From Bacillota bacterium (GTDB lineage Bacteria > Bacillota > Clostridia > Lachnospirales > Lachnospiraceae): 64,000 nt of DNA. A program made the position numbers and the translations under genes. The stretch's first letter is position 1, and the number at the start of each line of letters is the position of its first letter. Shown here one piece after another: positions 26,854 through 35,416 of this stretch. The notes under the pieces are model-generated. The model was not told where the DNA came from. It ran no database searches and saw nothing but the letters and a program-made list of their open reading frames with translations. The stretch is taken from positions 62,001 through 126,000 of the forward strand of contig JAEZZQ010000047.1 of assembly GCA_023442465.1 (NCBI GenBank). Reading direction: 5' to 3'.

Positions 26854-26882
26854 TTGACAACAAGTATAATGTATCTTATGAT
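26854..26882 (+). promoter_or_regulatory. Promoter upstream of the small Asp-rich membrane protein gene
   Basis: TTGACA (26854-26859), exactly 17 bases, then TATGAT (26877-26882). It lies in the 319-base gap between the divergent DUF885 and small membrane protein genes. The rest of that gap is AT-rich and holds two TACAACTT repeats at about 26789-26808, resembling the half-sites before araA; no gene was seen. Confidence 0.55.
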
Positions 26883-27011
26883 ATACATAAAATATGACAA
26901 TGAAATTAAAAATAAATCCATATAAAATAATAGAATTGTACAAATAATAAAAGAAAAAGATGTATGGGAATATAAACCGGAGCTTATGACGGAGACGGAG
27001 GAATAAGGCGG

Positions 27012-27398
27012 ATGAACGACGGAAATGAAAACAGAGAAATAAGAGAAAATAAAGGAGGGCACGAGGAGAAAAAGAAAGCGAACTATTTGCCTACAAGGCT
27101 TTCTTTAATGATTCGTTTATTTGTTGCCGCTTATTTGGTTTATATCGTATATTCTCTTAAGGATGTGACCGAAAAGTATGCAGGAACAGAATTGGTTTTT
27201 TTCATCATAGCAATGATTGCATTCAGCATTATTGCTGTATTTTTAATTGTACATTCACTCCGCGCCTTGTCTGCCGGAAAGTACGTGGGCGGAGCTATGG
27301 ATGCAGATAATTTAAATGACGGCATTACAGATAATGATGACATTACAGACAATAATGACATTACAGATAATGACGATGCTGAAGATGCCGCCAAATAG
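27012..27398 (+). CDS. Small two-helix membrane protein with Asp-rich repeat tail
   Basis: The 128-residue product is not recognised. A charged N-terminus (about 1-28) leads to two transmembrane helices (about 37-53 and 62-86) and an acidic tail with repeated DITDN units encoded by a near-perfect 18-base DNA repeat (about 27325-27380). GGAGG at about 26996 precedes the ATG. The codon repeat suggests recent slippage expansion. Function is unknown. Confidence 0.65.
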   Translation: MNDGNENREIRENKGGHEEKKKANYLPTRLSLMIRLFVAAYLVYIVYSLKDVTEKYAGTELVFFIIAMIAFSIIAVFLIVHSLRALSAGKYVGGAMDADNLNDGITDNDDITDNNDITDNDDAEDAAK

Positions 27399-27480
27399 TT
27401 GTATATATGCAAATTTTAAAAACTTCCGGCTGCATCAGCGGTGCTTCTTGGAGCCGTTACCGTAGATATTTTCTTTAATT

Positions 27481-27522
27481 AGGAAAGTGCTCCTATTAAA
27501 GAAAGATAACTGCGCAGCTACG
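27481..27522 (+). promoter_or_regulatory. Shared operator-like block (copy 1)
   Basis: AGGAAAGTGCTCCT at 27481-27494, then TGCGCAG at 27511-27517 and TACG. The same arrangement recurs at 35299-35341, and the core recurs at 39086. All three lie in intergenic spots of the pentose locus. The core resembles cre sites of CcpA/LacI-family proteins (AAAGCGCT). Confidence 0.45.
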
Positions 27523-27625
27523 TGCGCGGAACAAAAGCTGTGCTGGCAAAGTATTTGGCCGCCAGAGTGTGCAAAGCACACTTTTGTTCCCAAGAGAAAA
27601 AAGGGATGATAAATAAGACTGATAT

Positions 27626-27663
27626 AAGGAGGCGGATGGCGTAGCGCGCCGTCCGGGAAGACC
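27626..27663 (+). promoter_or_regulatory. Structured ribosome binding site of the AraR-type gene
   Basis: AAGGAGG (27626-27632) is 31 bases from the GTG start at 27664, too far to work directly. Between them GGATGGCG (27634-27641) and CGCCGTCC (27647-27654) pair in an 8-pair hairpin. Folding the hairpin out leaves 10 bases, a normal spacing. A two-codon ORF, ATG-GCG-TAG, lies in the stem. A weaker GGGAAG at 27655 is an alternative site. Confidence 0.4.
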
Positions 27664-28746
27664 GTGGGAAAAAGTCAATCAAAGTATATGGAACTTGTAA
27701 ACTGGATAAAAGAACAGATTGCGGCCAAAACCTTTCTTCCGGGGCAGAAAATGTACTCGGAGAACGAACTGAAGGATATGTTCCATGTGAGCAGGCAGAC
27801 AGTGCGCCATGCGATCGGTGTCTTGGAGGGTGAGGGCGTTCTCATCAGAATACAAGGCAGCGGAACGTATATTAACGATAAAAGGCAGGCGAATCTGGAA
27901 AACCGGACGCGAATCTCCGTGGTAACGACCTATGTGGACGGATATATTTTTCCCAAGACGATACAAGGAATAGAGAACGTGCTGTTTGAAAACGGTTATT
28001 CTGTCCAGATAGCCTTTACCAACAACCAAAACAGCAGAGAGAAGACTATTTTGGAGGATATCCTGAGCCGGGACGAAGTAGCCGGCGTCATTATGGAGAC
28101 TACCAAAAGCGGCATACCTAATTCCAACTTATACCTATATGCGGAGCTGCAGAAACGGGGTATCCCCATAATTTTCATAAACAGCTACTATCCATTGCTC
28201 TCCATTCCTCACGTTTCGCTCAATGATAAAATGGCAGGAAGGAAGGTCACGGAGTACCTGCTTGAAATGGGGCACCGGAAGATCGGAGGCATCTTCAAGC
28301 TGGACGACGGGCAGGGACACATGCGCTATGCCGGGTATCTGGAGGCTATGCAAAGTGCGGGTATGGCAGTGGAGGATGCTCGTGTCGTCTGGATAGATAC
28401 GGAGGATATCAAGCATCTGGAGAAGAAGAAAGGAACCATTCTGGAGCGCCTGGGCGATTGCAGTGCGGTTGTCTGTTATAATGATCAGGTGGCCTTCGAG
28501 CTGCTGGGGATGCTGGCAGATGCAGGGCGGAAGGTCCCGGGGGATATTTCCGTAGTAAGCATTGATGATTCCGAGCTGGCTGTTTTGGGAGACGTGGCTC
28601 TTACTTCGGTTCCTCATCCCATAGATAAATTAGGAGAAAAAGCGGCCAATAATCTGCTGCGGATGATAGAAAATCCTTCCTACGACGGTACATACGAATT
28701 TGACGCAGAAATTGTGTGCAGGGATTCGGTAAAGAAATTGATTTGA
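27664..28746 (+). CDS. AraR-type transcriptional regulator (GntR HTH + LacI-type sugar-binding domain)
   Basis: The 360-residue protein joins a GntR winged-helix domain (about 5-72, with SENELKDMFHVSRQTVRHAIGVLEGEGVL and GSGTYI) to a periplasmic-binding-protein-like effector domain (about 80-355). This is the layout of Bacillus AraR, an arabinose-responsive repressor. It starts the pentose transport locus, ahead of a chemoreceptor, two-component pair and YtfQ-type transporter, and is 24 kb from araA-araD. The likely ligand is L-arabinose or a related pentose. Start is GTG 27664; an ATG at 27688 would cut into the HTH domain. Confidence 0.88.
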   Translation: MGKSQSKYMELVNWIKEQIAAKTFLPGQKMYSENELKDMFHVSRQTVRHAIGVLEGEGVLIRIQGSGTYINDKRQANLENRTRISVVTTYVDGYIFPKTIQGIENVLFENGYSVQIAFTNNQNSREKTILEDILSRDEVAGVIMETTKSGIPNSNLYLYAELQKRGIPIIFINSYYPLLSIPHVSLNDKMAGRKVTEYLLEMGHRKIGGIFKLDDGQGHMRYAGYLEAMQSAGMAVEDARVVWIDTEDIKHLEKKKGTILERLGDCSAVVCYNDQVAFELLGMLADAGRKVPGDISVVSIDDSELAVLGDVALTSVPHPIDKLGEKAANNLLRMIENPSYDGTYEFDAEIVCRDSVKKLI

Positions 28747-28775
28747 GAGTTTTATAATAGTGTAAAAATCCTTGG

Positions 28776-28806
28776 GGCAGGTGACGGTTTGTTACCTGCC
28801 ATTTTT
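28776..28806 (+). terminator. Intrinsic terminator of the AraR-type gene
   Basis: Arms GGCAGGTGAC (28776-28785) and GTTACCTGCC (28791-28800) with a 5-base loop, followed by ATTTTT. Strong. Confidence 0.85.
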
Positions 28807-28853
28807 CTCAAAAAAAATCAACTTTTTACCTAAAAAAGTACACTGCATTTCGA

Positions 28854-28870
28854 CAAACGTTTGATATAAT
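28854..28870 (+). promoter_or_regulatory. Operator-like palindrome against a TATAAT box before the chemoreceptor gene
   Basis: CAAACGTTTG (28854-28863) is a perfect palindrome with the AACGTT centre seen in LacI/AraR-type operators. It ends one base before TATAAT (28865-28870). A repressor bound here would block the chemoreceptor promoter. Confidence 0.5.
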
Positions 28871-28938
28871 TTTATTGTGGGTATTTATCCGGTAAAAAAC
28901 GAAAGTTTGCATCTTATGCAGAAGGGAAGGGTTATTTT

Positions 28939-30666
28939 ATGAAAAAGATAAGTACAAAGTTTATGGCAGTTATTATGATAGTGGCGGCAATTGGACTTGC
29001 GGGAATGGGAATACTGGTTAATAATATAAATGGAATACGAGTGGTATCGGAACGTATCCTCTCGGGAGAATTGCAGGACTACAGGGAAGTCTCCGAAATT
29101 GCGGCGGACTTCGAAATCATACACAAATCCGTGCTGAAGCATGTTATGACCGCCAAGGAAACGAAGACGGCCCTTGCGGAAAATGAGATCAAGGCGAAGC
29201 GCAAGAATGTGGATGCTCTTTTGGCGTCTTATGCGACGAGGCTGAACGGAGAAAAACAGGAAATTTACGATGAGCTTATGGCAACCTATACGATCTATCT
29301 GACGGAGCTCGACAATATTCTGGAGGTCAGCAAGAGCGGAGATAAATCCAAAGCTCAGACCTTGGTGTTCAGCAATATTACCAATTATGAAAGTCAGATG
29401 GAGACTTGCCTGGGGCAGCTCCAAAGCCTGTCCTTAGAGAAAATGGAGGCAGGAAAGCAGAGCGTGTACGCCTATACGGGGCAAGTACCTCTCGTCAGCA
29501 CTCTGTCCGTGAGTATCGTGATATTTGCTGTTATTGTAGCTTATCTCATTGCCAAATGGACGATTATTACTCCAGTCAAGCGAACGACCGGGGAGCTGAA
29601 CCGGATCATAAAGAGCATCGAGGAGGAACGGGGAGACTTGAGCCTGCGCGTATCGGAGAAGTCCAAGGATGAAATCGGCGTGCTGGCTAAGGGCATTAAT
29701 CGTTTCCTCGGAATACTTGAGAGCATGATTGGCAATATGATAGATTCCTGTGAACAGATGGGAGAGGCGCAGGAGAAAGTAAGGGAGAATATTGATACAA
29801 CTAACTTCAGCGCACAGAACACCTCGGCGACGACAGAGGAGCTGGCGGCGGGGATGAAATGTGTTACAGACAACGTAGCGATGGTCGGAGAAGAGACCAG
29901 GAAGGTGCGCTTGTCTGCAGAAGCTATGGCGAATCAGGCGAAGGAAGGTACCGGCTACGCAGGAGAAATCAGACAGCGTGCCAAAGGTCTTCAGGACAAG
30001 GCGATAGAGAGTAAGGAAGAGGCGAAGAACATTCTTACCCAGATAGGCAGTGCGGTGAACGATTCCATAGACGATACCAAGCAGATAGGGAAGATCGCGG
30101 AGTTGACCGGGGATATTCTGGGCGTAGCCAGCCAGACCAATCTTCTGGCATTGAACGCTTCTATCGAGGCCGCGAGGGCGGGAGAAGCCGGCAAGGGATT
30201 TGCGGTAGTGGCGGAAGAAATAAGGATGTTAGCTGATAATTCCAAGCAGACGGCGAACAAAATACAGAACATCAGCGAAAAGGTGGTAACGAGCGTGGCA
30301 CGGCTTTCGCAGGAAGCTTCTAAGCTGCTTCAGTTTGTCAGCGGAAAGGTAATGGAGGACTACGAGGTGCTGGAGCACACGGGAGAGCAATACTTCACCG
30401 ATGCGGCGACCCTTCATGAGATCATGGAAAATATAGCACAGGCTTCGGATGTGCTCAAGCAGGCTATGGAGCGTGTTGCGGAAACCAACGAAGGCATCAC
30501 CCTGACGGTAAACGAAAGCGCAGAAGGAATAAATAACGTGGTATATAATACGCTGGGAGTAGCGGACGGAATGAAGGAAATTGATCGTGCCCTTGAAGGA
30601 ATGGCCAGTGCCGTAAGTATACTGGAAAGCGAAATAAGAGTATTTGACAAAAAAAGGATTGAATAG
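28939..30666 (+). CDS. Methyl-accepting chemotaxis protein
   Basis: The 575-residue receptor has two membrane helices (about 8-28 and 182-205) around a four-helix-bundle sensor domain, then a HAMP segment (about 205-260), and a long signalling coiled coil with the conserved tip near residues 390-425 (QTNLLALNASIEAARAGEAGKGFAVVAEEIR), which contacts CheW and CheA. It signals ligand binding to the flagellar motor. Placed between the AraR-type regulator and the sugar two-component/transport genes, it probably responds to the same sugar or its binding protein. AAGGG precedes the ATG. The upstream CAAACGTTTG palindrome suggests control by a sugar-responsive repressor. Confidence 0.92.
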   Translation: MKKISTKFMAVIMIVAAIGLAGMGILVNNINGIRVVSERILSGELQDYREVSEIAADFEIIHKSVLKHVMTAKETKTALAENEIKAKRKNVDALLASYATRLNGEKQEIYDELMATYTIYLTELDNILEVSKSGDKSKAQTLVFSNITNYESQMETCLGQLQSLSLEKMEAGKQSVYAYTGQVPLVSTLSVSIVIFAVIVAYLIAKWTIITPVKRTTGELNRIIKSIEEERGDLSLRVSEKSKDEIGVLAKGINRFLGILESMIGNMIDSCEQMGEAQEKVRENIDTTNFSAQNTSATTEELAAGMKCVTDNVAMVGEETRKVRLSAEAMANQAKEGTGYAGEIRQRAKGLQDKAIESKEEAKNILTQIGSAVNDSIDDTKQIGKIAELTGDILGVASQTNLLALNASIEAARAGEAGKGFAVVAEEIRMLADNSKQTANKIQNISEKVVTSVARLSQEASKLLQFVSGKVMEDYEVLEHTGEQYFTDAATLHEIMENIAQASDVLKQAMERVAETNEGITLTVNESAEGINNVVYNTLGVADGMKEIDRALEGMASAVSILESEIRVFDKKRIE

Positions 30667-30683
30667 AGATAGGAGCTTGAAGC

Positions 30684-32372
30684 ATGTTAAAGGTTTTTCT
30701 TGTAGAGGATGAAATCGTAATGAGAGAGGGGATCAAGAACAATATCCCCTGGGAGGAAGAAGGCTTCGATTTCGTGGGCGAGGCCAGCGATGGAGAGCTG
30801 GCATACCCGATGATCCGGAAGCTTTGCCCGGATATTATCATTACGGATATTAAGATGCCCTTTATGGACGGATTGGAACTGAGCCGTCTGGTAAAGAAGG
30901 ACCTTCCGGACGTGAGCATAATCATCTTAAGCGGTTACGACGAATTCGAATACGCGAAAGAGGCCATAAGAATAGGAGTTACGGAATACTTAGTAAAACC
31001 GGTTTCCTCTGCGAAGCTTTTAGAAGCGGTGAAAGAAATCGGCAGCCGTATCGAGAAGGAGAACGAGAAGAAAAAATATTTGGAGCAGTTCAAAAAGGAA
31101 ATGAAGGAAATGGAGCTGCATGAAAAGGAGAAATTCCTGCATGAGATATTGTCTGGAAGAATTCCGATGACGGAGCTTCTGGAAAAAGGCAAAAAGATGA
31201 ATATACACTTGGCAGCGGGAGTTTATGACGTGGTGCTTTTCATGATGCGTCAATCGGAAGATATGGACGGTACCTGCGCCAAGGAGCTTCCGGCAGCTTG
31301 GGACACCGTTATGGAGCTGGCGGAGCAGACGGAGAACATTTACATGTTCAACAGAGGGATAGACGGCGTGGAGTTCCTGCTCCTGGACGAGAACGAAAAG
31401 AGGATGGAGCAAAAAAGGCATGATTTTCTGAAAGAGCTGACAGGCATCGCCTCGAAATCCGGAGAGCTTCAGTATTTCATCGGTGTGGGCAATGTGGTAA
31501 ACAGACTCAGAGAGGTGCATGAATCCTATGAAAGCGCCAGCAAAGCCTTTTCTTACCGCTATCTGATTTCCTCAAGCCGTATCGTATATGCGGAACATAT
31601 GGACGAAATGCGCGTGGGAATCGGTGGAAGCGATGATGCGGACATCGATTTGAAGGAGCTGGACTTCGGCAAGATCGACCGGAAAATCATAAAGAATTTT
31701 CTTACCAAAGGACTTTTGGAAGAGGTCTCTCACTTCATCGAGGACTATTTTTCCAGTTTGGGAAGCGGTAACGTGGAATCCATACTGTTTCGCCAATATA
31801 TAACCACTGATATGTACTTTGGGACGGTGGCCTTCGTGGAGGAACTGGGGTATGACGCCGATAATATTATAGCGGTGTTCGGAGATTTCAAGGCGATTTC
31901 GGAGGTGTTCCCTTCTGTAGAGAAGACGAAGGAATACCTAAAGAATATGATAAGGGAGGCCATGAACCTGAGAGACCGGATATCCGTGAAGAAATACGGC
32001 AGTCTCATCGACGATGCCAAGGCGTATATCGAGCGTAATTTTGATTCTGAGGATATCTCTCTTAACAGTGTGGCTACCCATGTGAATATCAGCGCCAGCC
32101 ATTTCAGCAGCATATTCAGCGGAGAAGAGGGGCAGACCTTCATCGAATATCTGACGGCGCTTCGCATGGACAAAGCGAAGCAGCTTCTTATGTGCTCCAG
32201 CTTGAAAAGCTCGGAAATCGGTTATGCGGTAGGGTATAAGGACCCTCATTATTTCAGCTATCTTTTTAAGAAAACACAGAATTGTACGCCGAAGGAATAC
32301 CGTATGAGAGGCAAGACAGGCAATGCCGATAGTATAAGCAATGTCTATAATGCAGGCATGGAGGACGCATGA
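30684..32372 (+). CDS. YesN-type response regulator (receiver + AraC-type HTH)
   Basis: The 562-residue protein has a receiver domain (about 1-120; acidic pair Glu8/Asp9, phospho-acceptor Asp55 in TDIKMPFMDG, Lys in EYLVKPV), a long middle region (about 130-440) with coiled coil, and two AraC-type helix-turn-helix motifs at the C-terminus (about 455-550; HVNISASHFSSIFSGEEGQTF and EIGYAVGYKDPHYFSYLFKK). It is phosphorylated by the kinase encoded next, whose start overlaps its stop by 4 bases, and probably activates the transporter gene at 34128. Confidence 0.92.
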   Translation: MLKVFLVEDEIVMREGIKNNIPWEEEGFDFVGEASDGELAYPMIRKLCPDIIITDIKMPFMDGLELSRLVKKDLPDVSIIILSGYDEFEYAKEAIRIGVTEYLVKPVSSAKLLEAVKEIGSRIEKENEKKKYLEQFKKEMKEMELHEKEKFLHEILSGRIPMTELLEKGKKMNIHLAAGVYDVVLFMMRQSEDMDGTCAKELPAAWDTVMELAEQTENIYMFNRGIDGVEFLLLDENEKRMEQKRHDFLKELTGIASKSGELQYFIGVGNVVNRLREVHESYESASKAFSYRYLISSSRIVYAEHMDEMRVGIGGSDDADIDLKELDFGKIDRKIIKNFLTKGLLEEVSHFIEDYFSSLGSGNVESILFRQYITTDMYFGTVAFVEELGYDADNIIAVFGDFKAISEVFPSVEKTKEYLKNMIREAMNLRDRISVKKYGSLIDDAKAYIERNFDSEDISLNSVATHVNISASHFSSIFSGEEGQTFIEYLTALRMDKAKQLLMCSSLKSSEIGYAVGYKDPHYFSYLFKKTQNCTPKEYRMRGKTGNADSISNVYNAGMEDA

Positions 32373-33841
32373 AGAAGCTATTGAGGTTAATGAAGGCATT
32401 TCAGTTGAACGGGAAGCTGAACAGAAAACTGAACGTGATGATTGCAGTCATTATGGTTCCCTTTATCATTCTTGTGATTTATTTGCTGGCATCCATGATA
32501 AATTACTGTAACTCTTATAATCAAATCGTAAGGAACGTGTCTTTGGCAAACAGCTACAACATCGACTTTAAAAAGGAAATTGATGCCGGAATGTATCAGA
32601 TTGCCATAGGTTCGGCGGTTCCTGAAAATATTCAGGAGAAAAAGGACATACGTAATCCATATGAGGTGCTTAACGAGGCGAGAACGGACTTTGCCAAGCT
32701 TCAGAAATCTACGCTTGCTCCGGGCAACGAGAGGAGGGTAAAGAGGCTTCTTAAGACCTTCGACACTTTGGAGAAGCGTATGCAGGAAATCTCGGCGGAC
32801 GCGGGCGAAAGCGGACATTATGAAGAGAATCTGGTGCGCCTCGATAACAATATCAGGATATTGACAGAGGTCCTGCAGGAGGGGATTCAGGAATACATCC
32901 ATTACGAAACAGACCATCTGGAATCCGTGAGATATGAACTGGAGCAGAAGGAACAGGATGCGGTAGAAATCAGCGTTATCTGTCTGATAGTTGTCATCGC
33001 TGGAGCGGTAATGGCGGGTTTTGCTATTTCCAGAAGTGTGGTAAAGCCAATCGTTGGTATGTGCAAGACCACAGAGGAGGTCGCCCTGGGCAACTTCGAT
33101 GTGAGGGTAGAGGTGAACTCTTCGGATGAGACGGCTATTCTGGCAGAAAGCTTCAACAAGATGATTGCGGATATGGGTGAGCTTGTGGAACGGATCAAGC
33201 AGGAGCAGCTCAACCTCAGGGATGCGGAGCTGAAGCTTTTGCAGGCCCAGATCAATCCCCATTTTTTATACAACACTTTGGACACTATTATATGGATGGC
33301 AGAAGCAGGAAAGAAGGAGGAAGTGGTTTCCCTCGTTTCCTCCTTGTCAGGCTTTTTCAGGACAACCCTCAGCAAAGGCCGGGATTATATAACGGTTCGT
33401 GAAGAGGTATCCCATATAAACAGCTATCTGGAAATACAAAAATTCAGGTACCGCGATATTATGGATTATGAAATCAATATTCCCGACAGCATGAGCGAAT
33501 ATCCGATTTTGAAGCTTACCTTGCAGCCCTTGGTGGAGAATGCCCTTTACCATGGAATTAAGAATAAAAGGGGCAAGGGAAAGATTGAGGTTCAGGGAGC
33601 GATTAAGAATAATCTCCTGATGTTTACCGTGAAGGATGACGGCATAGGAATGATGCCTGAGCAGCTTCATACGCTTTATGAAACCATAGAGAAGGAGCAC
33701 AGCGACAGTGAGGATACTGCGGGCTTCGGGCTGGCTAATGTAAACGAGAGAATCCGACTGAACTACGGGAAGGAGTACGGTCTTACCTTCCGCAGCGTGT
33801 ATGGAGAGGGGACTGCGGTAAGCGTTACGATACCCATATGA
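32369..33841 (+). CDS. YesM-type sensor histidine kinase
   Basis: The 490-residue membrane kinase has two transmembrane helices (about 24-47 and 205-227) around an external sensor domain, a HAMP segment (about 228-282), and a His_kinase (PF06580-type) domain with phospho-acceptor His298 in QINPHFLYNTLD, followed by an ATPase domain with N-box LVENALYHG and G-boxes DDGIGM and GFGLANVNERI. It is paired with YesN by 4-base ATGA overlap. In this family such pairs usually sense extracellular carbohydrate and switch on the adjacent ABC transporter. Confidence 0.92.
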   Translation: MKKLLRLMKAFQLNGKLNRKLNVMIAVIMVPFIILVIYLLASMINYCNSYNQIVRNVSLANSYNIDFKKEIDAGMYQIAIGSAVPENIQEKKDIRNPYEVLNEARTDFAKLQKSTLAPGNERRVKRLLKTFDTLEKRMQEISADAGESGHYEENLVRLDNNIRILTEVLQEGIQEYIHYETDHLESVRYELEQKEQDAVEISVICLIVVIAGAVMAGFAISRSVVKPIVGMCKTTEEVALGNFDVRVEVNSSDETAILAESFNKMIADMGELVERIKQEQLNLRDAELKLLQAQINPHFLYNTLDTIIWMAEAGKKEEVVSLVSSLSGFFRTTLSKGRDYITVREEVSHINSYLEIQKFRYRDIMDYEINIPDSMSEYPILKLTLQPLVENALYHGIKNKRGKGKIEVQGAIKNNLLMFTVKDDGIGMMPEQLHTLYETIEKEHSDSEDTAGFGLANVNERIRLNYGKEYGLTFRSVYGEGTAVSVTIPI

Positions 33842-33885
33842 GTGTCCGTTACTCATTGAGAACAAAAAGAATAAAGAACATAAAA

Positions 33886-33928
33886 AAATGAACTTTTTTC
33901 ATAAAATAATTAAAAAAGTTCATTTTTT
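33886..33928 (+). terminator. Terminator of the two-component operon
   Basis: Arms AAATGAACTTTTTT (33886-33899) and AAAAAAGTTCATTT (33912-33925) pair perfectly around a 12-base loop, ending in T6. Confidence 0.75.
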
Positions 33929-34035
33929 GTTCACAGATTAGTAAAAAATACCACTTTCCAAATAAAATATTCCCTTTCAATCCAAACAGAAATTGATAGA
34001 ATAATACATATAAACGAGAGGCACATCGGTATCAA

Positions 34036-34089
34036 TGAGTAAAGAACACTCAAAAGAGTAAAGAACACTCAAAAGAGTAAAGAACACTT
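34036..34089 (+). repeat. Three tandem 19-base repeats carrying TGAGT-N7-ACTCA palindromes
   Basis: GAGTAAAGAACACT(C/T) starts at 34037, 34056 and 34075, a strict 19-base period. The first is a full TGAGTAAAGAACACTCA. A related palindrome, TGAGTGTCCGTTACTCA, overlaps the stop codon of the kinase gene at 33839-33855, and two more precede the UgpC gene at 53058-53095. They lie just before the sugar-binding-protein gene and may be operators or leader-RNA stem-loops. Confidence 0.6.
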
Positions 34090-34127
34090 ATGCCGGATGT
34101 ACCAAAACACTATAAGGAGGGTATTTA

Positions 34128-35213
34128 ATGAAAAAGAAACTTTTAAGCGTTATTCTTGCAACGGCAATGGTAGCAACTATGATGGGTTGCGGCAGCGCTA
34201 CTTCCGAACCGGCAGCGGCTCCTGCAGCTGAAGAAGCAGCACCTGCTAAAGAAGAGGCTCCTGCAGAAGAAGTAGCAGAAGAAGTAGCAGAAGAACCGGC
34301 AGCAGAGGAAGCTTCCGACGATTTGATCGTTGTAGGTTACGCACAGGTTGGAGCAGAATCCGACTGGAGAACAGCTAACACGGAATCTTTTAAGACGACC
34401 TTTACAGAAGAAAACGGATATCAGTTGATTTTTGACGATGCACAGCAGAAACAAGAAAACCAGATTAAGGCAATTCGTTCCTTTATTCAGCAGGAAGTTG
34501 ATTATATCGTAGTAGCTCCCGTAGTTGAAACCGGATGGGAAACCGTTTTGGAAGAAGCTAAAGAAGCAGGCATTCCGGTAATCCTTTCCGACAGAATGAT
34601 GGACGTTTCGGATGATTCCTTATATGAGTGCTGGGTAGGCGGTAACTTCGTAAAAGAAGGTTCTGATGCAGCAGCTTGGTTAAAAACATACTTAGAAGGT
34701 CAGGGAAGAGGAGATGAAGAAATCAACATCGTTACTCTTCAGGGAACAATCGGTGCTTCTGCTCAGGTTGGGCGTACGGACGGTTTCGCAAGCGGAATGC
34801 AGGACAACTGGGTTATGTTAGACAAACAGACCGGCGAATTCACACAGTCCAAGGGTCAGGAAGTTATGGAGTCTTTCTTGAAGAAGTATCCTGATATCGA
34901 CGTAGTTGTTTGTGAAAACGATAACATGGCATTCGGTGCAATCGACGCTATCAAAGCAGCAGGTAAAACATGCGGACCGGAAGGCGATATCACGATTATT
35001 TCCTTCGACGCAGTGGCAGCAGCTTTTGACTCTATGATCGCAGGCGATATGAATGCAGACTTCGAGTGTAACCCTCTTCACGGCCCCCGTGTAGCTGAGA
35101 TCATTCAGAAGCTGGAAGCTGGCGAAAGCGTTGAGAAGATTCAGTATGTAGATGAAGCTTACTTCGATACATCCATGGACGTTGCAGCAATCAAAGAGAC
35201 ACGTGCATATTAA
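34128..35213 (+). CDS. ytfQ: Sugar ABC transporter binding lipoprotein, YtfQ-like
   Basis: The 361-residue lipoprotein (lipobox MMGC, Cys21) has an Ala/Glu/Pro-rich linker (about 24-65) and a type I periplasmic-binding fold. GYAQVGAESDWRTANTESFK, WVGGNFVKEG and DNMAFGAIDAIKAAG are characteristic of the YtfQ group, whose E. coli member binds furanose forms of galactose. In this setting, next to arabinose and pentose phosphate genes, a pentofuranose is a reasonable ligand, but that is inference. AAGGAGG precedes the ATG. The leader carries three tandem palindromic repeats; expression is probably driven by the YesM/YesN pair just upstream. Confidence 0.9.
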   Translation: MKKKLLSVILATAMVATMMGCGSATSEPAAAPAAEEAAPAKEEAPAEEVAEEVAEEPAAEEASDDLIVVGYAQVGAESDWRTANTESFKTTFTEENGYQLIFDDAQQKQENQIKAIRSFIQQEVDYIVVAPVVETGWETVLEEAKEAGIPVILSDRMMDVSDDSLYECWVGGNFVKEGSDAAAWLKTYLEGQGRGDEEINIVTLQGTIGASAQVGRTDGFASGMQDNWVMLDKQTGEFTQSKGQEVMESFLKKYPDIDVVVCENDNMAFGAIDAIKAAGKTCGPEGDITIISFDAVAAAFDSMIAGDMNADFECNPLHGPRVAEIIQKLEAGESVEKIQYVDEAYFDTSMDVAAIKETRAY

Positions 35214-35248
35214 TATTAGTGGTTGACATTAACTAAGAAATGCAAGGG

Positions 35249-35286
35249 CGGCGGGTGGAGAGTCTGGAATGGATTCTTCCCCGCCG
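35249..35286 (+). terminator. Stem-loop between binding-protein and ATPase genes
   Basis: CGGCGGG (about 35250) pairs with CCCGCCG (35280-35286), with further pairing inside. There is no T-run, so it is probably an mRNA 3'-end stabiliser or partial terminator that keeps binding protein in excess. Confidence 0.5.
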
Positions 35287-35298
35287 TATTCTATAATA

Positions 35299-35341
35299 AG
35301 GAAAGCGCTCCTGTTACATAAAGAATGGATGCGCAGATACG
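35299..35341 (+). promoter_or_regulatory. Shared operator-like block (copy 2)
   Basis: AGGAAAGCGCTCCT (35299-35312) followed at 35330 by TGCGCAG and TACG, the same order and spacing (within one base) as the block at 27481. It contains the cre-like core GAAAGCGCT. It lies before the transporter ATPase gene. Confidence 0.45.
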
Positions 35342-35416
35342 CAAGGTAGTGGCAAAGATATAATATGAGATGATGAAAAGGTATGGCAGATTTTTTAAGG
35401 AAGGAATGAAGCCCAA

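Noticed and set aside
34036..34089. CRISPR array
   Set aside because: Three 19-base repeats with no spacers of their own, no cas genes, and internal palindromes; it is a tandem operator-like repeat.
34128..35213. Xylose- or ribose-specific binding protein (XylF/RbsB)
   Set aside because: Sequence blocks and the two-permease arrangement fit YtfQ better than XylF or RbsB, so no specific sugar is claimed.
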